From contig JAGMVK010000001.1 in NCBI GenBank assembly GCA_020747065.1, forward strand, positions 3,658,001 through 3,722,000: 64,000 nt of DNA. The letters run 5' to 3'. The stretch comes from Cadophora sp. MPI-SDFR-AT-0126. Taxonomy: Eukaryota > Ascomycota > Leotiomycetes > Helotiales > Ploettnerulaceae. The notes beneath the pieces are model-generated. The model was not told the origin of the DNA. It made no database searches and worked only from the letters and a program-made list of their open reading frames with translations. Position numbers and translations under genes: made by a program. How positions within the stretch are numbered: position 1 is the first letter of the stretch; each line of letters begins with the position of its first letter. This document shows, piece after piece, positions 58,281-64,000 of this stretch.

Positions 58281-59801
58281 TTAATGGGCATCCTCATCGC
58301 GTCCAGGCCAGCAGATCATATGACCGAAGAAAGCCTTGATGTGGCAGAAGAAGACCAAGCACCAGGAGAAGAACAACACGGCAGCCATACCAGTGCCGAC
58401 CAATAGGACGGCAGGACTGTCGATCCTCTCACCAATCTTGATGGTTGCGATGGTGAAACCGACGTTAGGGAAGACCTTTGCGTACCAGTTGAGATGGAAG
58501 TCATTGTGTGGAATACCGTCGATCATGGCGATGAATGCCATGACAAAGAACCAGAATGCAAGGACCCAGAGGAAGATGGCCATCACGAGAGCCATGATGG
58601 AAAATAGGTCCGGGATGAGAGCTTGGTTGGAAACTCCCTGGAGCTTTGTGTAGCCATCGAAGATCTTAGTGACTTGTACGTCTTGAGCCATGTTGATGAA
58701 AGCGAGAGATGTGAAAGCGGGTGGACCGACGGCGATGAACATTGCTGGGCGGGAGAGATAAGCTGGGATACCGGATGTGAGGAGACGTCCAAAGTAAAGA
58801 GGGTACATGAAAAGGGCCATGAAGAAACCGAAGCCCTGATATGAAAGGCCAGCGATGAGCATCGGATACGCGTGCTCGGCAGGTTGTGTCTTAGCGATCG
58901 CTCCTGCGAGAGTCCCGACCAGCATGGCAGGAAACATAGGCAGAACCCAACCGGGCAGAACGTTGGTGATCTTGAGCTGTTGGTTGACGAAAATAATCTG
59001 GTAGTAAACGATGGCGTGAAGTGTTGCACAAATGGTATAGATCCAGAAAGCGATTCGAAGAGCTTCGATAAGCCATGGTCCGGTGTTGGGAATACCGTAA
59101 GCGACGGTGTTGGTAATCATGGTGGCACATGTGAGCCAGAAGGTGGCGCTGAAGACACCCTCGTGGAAATTGGTGAAGCAGCTGGTGAAAATTTCAGGGT
59201 AAATTATGAAGCGAGTGATCATGGCGCTGGTAACGCAGATAAAGAAGAAGATGTTTAAGAGAAACATGAATGTGCCGAGTCCAGTGAGGCCGGAGAAACG
59301 ATTTGGAACAATGGAAAGAGTCAAAGCAGTTCCTCCAGTCGCCATCGTGAAAGCGTACCACGAAAATGTGAAATGCTTCAGACGTTCCTTCAGCGTATGA
59401 GGTCCGGGAGATATGCCGTGGTGGTCATCGTGATGGTTGTCGGCTGGCTTGGCCTCGATATCGATTTTCTCGCCCTTGTAGTCGTTGAATTGATTGGGGT
59501 CCTTCTCCATATCGTTGTATTGATTGTTGAATGAGCCAGGTAATTGTACCATAATTGGTCTGGAGATCTGAGGATACGACATTGTGTTGGCAAGTCCTGA
59601 TGGTCCATGTGTAGGAGATGCAGACCGGCTGGCGAAAGGGGGTGGAGGAGGAAGAGGAGGAGCAGAAGTCTTAGTCTTGAAGAACTCGAGGGTGGCTTCG
59701 ATGCTTCCGCGAATTCTGGTATCCCTCCTGTCGTCGCGGAGCACAGCCTTCTTGTATTGAACGAGGTCGTCGATGGGGTTAGGGCCTGCCTGATAAGACA
59801 T
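58281..59801 (-). CDS. Malate/C4-dicarboxylate transporter, TDT family (Mae1-like)
   Basis: One exon, 506 residues. The first about 140 residues are cytosolic and low-complexity. Ten membrane spans follow, characteristic of the tellurite-resistance/dicarboxylate transporter family. Recognisable blocks are FTFSWYAFTMATGGTALTL (first span), the span with ITRFIIYPEIF, TCATMITNTVAYGI, NVLPGWVLPMFPAMLVGTLAG and MYPLYFGRLL, plus AYLSRPAMFIAVGPPAFTSLA. The last part reads FFSWCLVFFCHIKAFF. Schizosaccharomyces Mae1 imports malate and C4 acids by proton symport, and mould homologues export or import malic acid. The first ATG at 59801 fits the MSYQAG opening. A plasma-membrane role is expected. Confidence 0.93.
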   Translation of the reverse strand: MSYQAGPNPIDDLVQYKKAVLRDDRRDTRIRGSIEATLEFFKTKTSAPPLPPPPPFASRSASPTHGPSGLANTMSYPQISRPIMVQLPGSFNNQYNDMEKDPNQFNDYKGEKIDIEAKPADNHHDDHHGISPGPHTLKERLKHFTFSWYAFTMATGGTALTLSIVPNRFSGLTGLGTFMFLLNIFFFICVTSAMITRFIIYPEIFTSCFTNFHEGVFSATFWLTCATMITNTVAYGIPNTGPWLIEALRIAFWIYTICATLHAIVYYQIIFVNQQLKITNVLPGWVLPMFPAMLVGTLAGAIAKTQPAEHAYPMLIAGLSYQGFGFFMALFMYPLYFGRLLTSGIPAYLSRPAMFIAVGPPAFTSLAFINMAQDVQVTKIFDGYTKLQGVSNQALIPDLFSIMALVMAIFLWVLAFWFFVMAFIAMIDGIPHNDFHLNWYAKVFPNVGFTIATIKIGERIDSPAVLLVGTGMAAVLFFSWCLVFFCHIKAFFGHMICWPGRDEDAH

Positions 59802-61524
59802 AATGAAATGAAGAGCAACGCTGGGCTGAAAAATTATAAGAGGGGAATCATCGCATGATTAAGACGTCGTTGGGAGTGACAGCGATGGACCCAATAGATA
59901 TCAATAGCAACTGGCCTGTTCACCTCACGGCCACCCCGTAGCCTGTTGAATCACACCCAAAACGATAATAAAGGGATACTCATGGTTCTGAGCACGTAGT
60001 GGGTCTGTTTGAAGAATATATAACAGCCAAGTGAGGACGAAAACGTAGAAGAGCCTCAAGATCGAGCCCTCAAATGGAAGGCCAAGAGATAACGGACTTG
60101 CGTTGATGTACGCGAGTCTTGTGGAAGGCTCCCAATTGGTCGTTTTGAGGCGTCAATGCTGCCAAGCTGCGCAAGGAGTGTTTCCCTCGTTTGCTCCCGT
60201 TAGAGATTTTGGCTTTTTCAGTGCTCGAAATAGGACCGTATCCACTGAACTACTTGGCAGGGGCGTGCGCGAGGCTGGGCGCGAGCCTCTCGGCCAAGGC
60301 TGGGCAGTCAATCGACGGTCATTACCCATGTAATGTGGATGTCACTGAATGACCACACCCTGCCATAGCCTGTAGGAGATGTTGATTGGAACCGTAGAGT
60401 GACAGAGGTCGGTGGAGCCAGCCTCGAGTCCCTTGTATACCAAGCCCTGGGCATATGTTCGTGGGGGCGTTGATCGACCGGTACTCGCGTGTAGCGTGTG
60501 TCGCATGCGTGGGTCTTCCTTGGCCATCACCAAAAACACACCGACCCGACTCTCTCCGACTCTGTTGTCTTCCAATTGTGCTCGTGCCAAGATATATCTT
60601 CACATGCAAGTGGTTTGGAGTTGGCCACCTGTGGAGCTCTTCATGGCTTGCACTGTCGCTGCAGAGAAATGATAAGACGTGTTGGGCAAGGCCCGGCCCA
60701 CTTGGGTCTAGACGTGTAATGGCAAATGCACACATAGTGAGATAGTCCATAGATTTGAACGGCCTTCTGGTTAAGGAAGGTAAGAGATCGTCCAGTACCT
60801 TGAAGCTGGCAAAGAGGTCGAGGTCGAGCTCTTGCTCGCTGTTCCAGAATGGCACTTCGCTTCTACTGACCCCTTCAAATTCCCATGTTGAAGCCAAGCA
60901 CAATACATCAAGAAGACGCAGCATGTTTGTTTCACTGCCTAGACGCCCAGAGATCTGTACAGTGGTAGCGACATCAACGGCAAGTTTGAGCATTTCGCAA
61001 TGAAGCTCTGAGGGTTCCGAATCTCAATCGCAAGAACGACGCGATGTCATCGCAATCTTTTTGTGATAAAACAGAGGCCCATCCTCATCTCTTGCACTCG
61101 CAAAAAGATTGAGATTTTCTGATCTTCAAGACATTATTGGGCATCAACTGACCCCCTTTTAGTGACAACAATCGGAAATTTCGCTCGGGAGGATGCGGCC
61201 CCACGTAGACAGAGGGGCCATGACAGTTGACTGCTGCACGGACAGAAACGTAGATAAAGACAACTTTGCTACCCAACTTCCGTTTTTTAACCAACAAAAA
61301 AAGATGCAAGGAAAAAACTTTCCGCCTGTGCTGCTAATTTCCCAAGATCTCGGGCAGACCAAATCAGCTCATACCACTGGTATGGAGATTTGCATCTGTC
61401 ACCTCGTAGGACTCATAACCAGATCACTTCTGCCTCCAAAAGTCTCAAGATCAAACGAGAACATACAAAACGAATTTGAATCGAGATAAAAAGATGCCGA
61501 TGCTTGGAAGTGCCTCAGCAAGAA
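59802..61524. other. Intergenic with a doubtful minus-strand gene
   Basis: This 1.7-kb gap carries the TDT promoter and the 3' end of the EasG-like gene. A minus-strand frame at 60322-60993 is listed separately at low confidence. No repeat was seen. Confidence 0.45.
60322..60993 (-). CDS. Hypothetical protein, doubtful
   Basis: An uninterrupted frame of 223 codons. Its first about 120 residues look protein-like (acidic and leucine-rich, e.g. LVLRLLDVLCLASTWEFEGV-type helices: actual block NMLRLLDVLCLASTWEFEG). The last 80 residues look like chance reading of a purine-rich strand. No family is recognised. It could be an expressed orphan, part of a spliced gene, or chance. Confidence 0.28.
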   Translation of the reverse strand: MLKLAVDVATTVQISGRLGSETNMLRLLDVLCLASTWEFEGVSRSEVPFWNSEQELDLDLFASFKVLDDLLPSLTRRPFKSMDYLTMCAFAITRLDPSGPGLAQHVLSFLCSDSASHEELHRWPTPNHLHVKIYLGTSTIGRQQSRRESGRCVFGDGQGRPTHATHATREYRSINAPTNICPGLGIQGTRGWLHRPLSLYGSNQHLLQAMAGCGHSVTSTLHG

Positions 61525-62550
61525 TCACTGCCAAGTGGTCTTGTTCTCCTGGATGTATGTATCAAGATTCTTGGGAGGTCGGCCCGTGAGTTGCTCCACA
61601 ACATCGTTCGTCATCGCCTCGCTTCCACCTGCAGTGTTGAGTTCGATCCAGGCCATGAAGCCCGCTGCGGCTTGCGGAAGTCCAATCTTCATGTATTGCT
61701 GGGCAGTCTGCTCCTGGTTGAGTCGAACATGTACAATTTCTCGCCCTAGAACTTTGCTGAATTTTGCTGCAGCCTGTAGAAATGGTAAGTATCATTAGCG
61801 GGCTATATCCGAGTGCGTAGTCGTACCTCATCATAGGTCAAAAGTTCTGGTCCTAAAACTCTGACTGTCTCGCCAGGCACTTTCGCAGAAGTGAGCGCAT
61901 GAACTGCCACGGCAGCAATATCCTCAGCACTGATGAAGGGTATCTTTCCATCCCCGCAGGCAGTGTAGATTTTACCCTCGTCCTTGATTGTGGTGGGGTA
62001 TTGCCATTCAGCAAAGTTCTCTGCAGGTCTGTCAATCCCAAGAAACTCTACTATAAAAAAATCGACTTTACCCATAAGCCAAGTAGCTCGGAGCACGCAG
62101 TATTCAACTCCGATCTGATCCAAGTGTTCCCAGATCTTACCAACGACCGGCCCTCCTTTTTCAGCAGAGGTTCCTGTGAATAAAACGAATCGCTTGACGC
62201 CGTGATTCTGTGCGGCATAATCTACAAAGGCATTGGTCGGCGTGACTGGATCCTCGTTTTCCGGTATGACAATGTAGATTGCCGAGACCTTCTCTCCTTT
62301 GATAGAAGAGTGCTGGAATGGATTCTCATATGTTGACTTGTCGAGCCAGTCGCTGAGGAGAGGTCAGTCGGTCTGCGAGAGGTTCATTCGACGATCCACG
62401 TGATACATACAACTTGGCGACTGGCATAGTGTCTGAGCATCCGGCGTCGCCCTTACGAGACGTCATGATGAAAGGTATGTCTGCATCCTTGAGAATACGT
62501 GCAACTCGGATAGAGGTCTTACCCTTCCCGCCGGTGAGGAGGATTGCCAT
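61525..62550 (-). CDS. EasG/FgaFS-like NAD(P)-binding reductase
   Basis: Four exons (62550-62411, 62352-62072, 62020-61827, 61773-61525) encode about 287 residues. The opening AILLTGGKGKTSIRVARIL matches ergot-alkaloid reductases (festuclavine/agroclavine dehydrogenase family, TIGR03649). The intron-restored DWLDKSTYENPFQ, HGVKRFVLFTGTSAEKGGPV, VLRATWLMENFAEW and ISAEDIAAVAVHAL blocks fit the same family. It should bind NADPH and reduce an imine or quinone-type substrate. No other ergot-alkaloid genes are visible in the window, so an alkaloid role is not claimed. The last exon ends TWQ. Introns are 51-58 nt and all restore family blocks. Confidence 0.87.
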
Positions 62551-64000
62551 TGCTGATGCTTGAGCTGAAATTGAAGTTGGAGGTGATAAGTTGGCTGAGT
62601 TGTTGAGGTGCTTGTCGTGCTTGACACAGGTTTTGTCGTGAGGTAACAGAACTATCTATCTTTATATACTTCTTTCTCGTCCAGATTATGACCACTAGAC
62701 ATTCGGTCTGAATGTTTTCCCCGCGGACAAAACGGAGAATTATCTCATCACGCCCGGCTCCCACATATCTCGACGTATGAGACGCACATAAAGTACTGAC
62801 AGGACTGCCATACATACGTAGATACACGAATGAGCGGTCCAAATGACGAGTCTTAAGACCGTCCGGTGTCTAGACGTATCGACGTAAAGTCCGTAAGGAG
62901 ATGAAAGATCACGTGACTGGGGCGAGAGAGTGTTTCTTTTTCTGCTTCATTGGCTGAGGCCGTCGTCAGTACTCGGTGTTCCTGCATTGTTGCTTGCCAT
63001 CTGAGAGGGAGTTCCGAAGTCCTTGTAGTCCGTGTCGTTGAGGCCTCCTTCCCAGTCGGTCAACATTTGTCTCGGTTTGGTGGCGATCGGCTGAATCCAG
63101 GCTCGGCCGAATATTGGAACAGTGAGACCTGTCTTCGCGCTCGACCGGTCTTGTCACAAGCGTCGGCTTGTAGATATGTACATCAAGATAATCCAAGAGT
63201 TCTATCGTCAATGTATCCGATGACCAAGGCTTACTTCTTCCTTGTGGAGTGTTTGCGCCGACGAGGTAGCACATGTGTGGTGGGGACATGTGTGTAGGGA
63301 TCCTTTGTCGCGTCCTGTTCTGTAGATGATTCCATGGTAGCGATATTGACAGGTTAGATGCAGATACTTCGATGGAATGATGAGTATTTCGACAGCGTCA
63401 GAGGTGCGTACCAAAAATAAAGAAGAAAGAAGAGGGAAGACAAGAGGGCAGCACAGAAGAAATATTAAGGTTAAGTCGCCCTTCCCTCCTCGTACCACCA
63501 AGACCACTAGCGCGCATTCTGTAACCGGGGTTAGTGCGTCCCCCACACGCCTCTTTCCCTCTCCAGGTTTCATGGTCCGATCTTCACACAATTCTTAAAC
63601 AACACGAGCCATCTAGAGTCGGTCGGAGCAACTTTAATTAACTTAAGTCTATTTGCGCAGTGCAAGATTCCTCAACTCAAGAAGAACCCCATCTGAGGAT
63701 ATAATCAAGCAGCTTTTTTCTTGCCTTTGTTGAGTTTTTTCTGAGGGAAGAGGAGGATAGGAAGAGTACCAAGCCGTTTCAGATGTTGTGATGCCCAGCT
63801 GGGTGGCATCTTGGAATCTACTGACATGACATGATATCGACTGTTGCCAAGGGCCATGGCCTAGATTGACTTTTTCTGCCAATGAGTTTGAGGTCTTGGA
63901 GAATCTGAACTGTACGGGCATGAATCGAGTCCTGCTTACCTTTGGGGTTACTGCATGATGAGCTCTTTAATTATTGGACTTACCGCGTATCAAGGGTAAT
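62551..64000. other. Window end; one possible small two-exon gene
   Basis: The EasG-like promoter lies at the left end. A doubtful minus-strand small gene is listed at 62966-63335. Frames at 63208-63591 and 63649-63921 (minus) show no family. The window's last part may hold the start of something beyond its edge. Confidence 0.4.
62966..63335 (-). CDS. Small hypothetical protein, doubtful two-exon model
   Basis: Exon 1 (63335 downward) gives MESSTEQDATKDPYTHVPTT, then VLPRRRKHSTRKK and a GTAAGC donor. One acceptor that keeps a frame joins it to a 90-odd-codon frame ending at 62966. The combined product would be about 95 residues, basic and probably disordered. The unspliced version would be only 34 residues. 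I cannot name a family, and the C-terminal part may be wrong. Confidence 0.3.

Overview
The window looks like nuclear DNA of a filamentous ascomycete (Pezizomycotina). Most genes carry short introns of about 45-110 nt with GT..AG borders and CTAAC/CTGAC-like branch points. The protein families are typical of moulds: HET, DUF7708/STAND, DUF7025-AAA, Uds1, a GPI-anchored EglC-type glucanase and a fungal rhodopsin-fold membrane protein. I see no prokaryotic operons, CRISPR arrays, rRNA genes or intact transposons. Species cannot be named from the sequence alone; all exon borders below were read by eye.

Layout: (1) 1-6.4 kb: a cytochrome P450 and a secreted GH78-type rhamnosidase, tail to tail. 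(2) 6.8-17 kb: four genes of self-recognition or immunity-like families (a BTB protein, a DUF7708/STAND-like protein, a DUF7025 AAA ATPase and a HET-domain protein). The STAND-like and AAA genes diverge from one 441-bp promoter. (3) 17.8-27 kb: a rhodopsin-fold membrane protein, a GABA/choline-type permease, an NmrA-like reductase and a beta-lactamase-fold esterase or acyltransferase. (4) 27.5-29 kb: a GPI-anchored GH17 glucanase. (5) 29.9-36.2 kb: the most interesting part, a divergent pair. One gene encodes a cytosolic fusion of nucleotidyltransferase, HAD phosphatase and sugar-kinase-like domains. The other fuses a nucleotide-sugar transporter to an extra membrane span and a large predicted lumenal domain. 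Together they look like a compact route for making, importing and transferring an unusual activated sugar or small group onto Golgi glycans. (6) 38-45.2 kb: a leukotriene-A4-hydrolase-type aminopeptidase, an FMP52-like reductase and a Uds1 septation protein. (7) 45.2-53.8 kb: a gene-poor stretch holding a broken alpha/beta-hydrolase gene. (8) 53.8-64 kb: a GNAT acetyltransferase, a METTL24-like membrane-anchored protein, a malate/C4-dicarboxylate (TDT) transporter, an EasG-like NAD(P)-binding reductase and two doubtful small genes.

Housekeeping genes (LTA4H, Uds1, EglC) alternate with accessory ones (P450, HET/STAND island, permease, EasG-like). This suggests an ordinary chromosomal arm with accessory patches rather than a single gene cluster.
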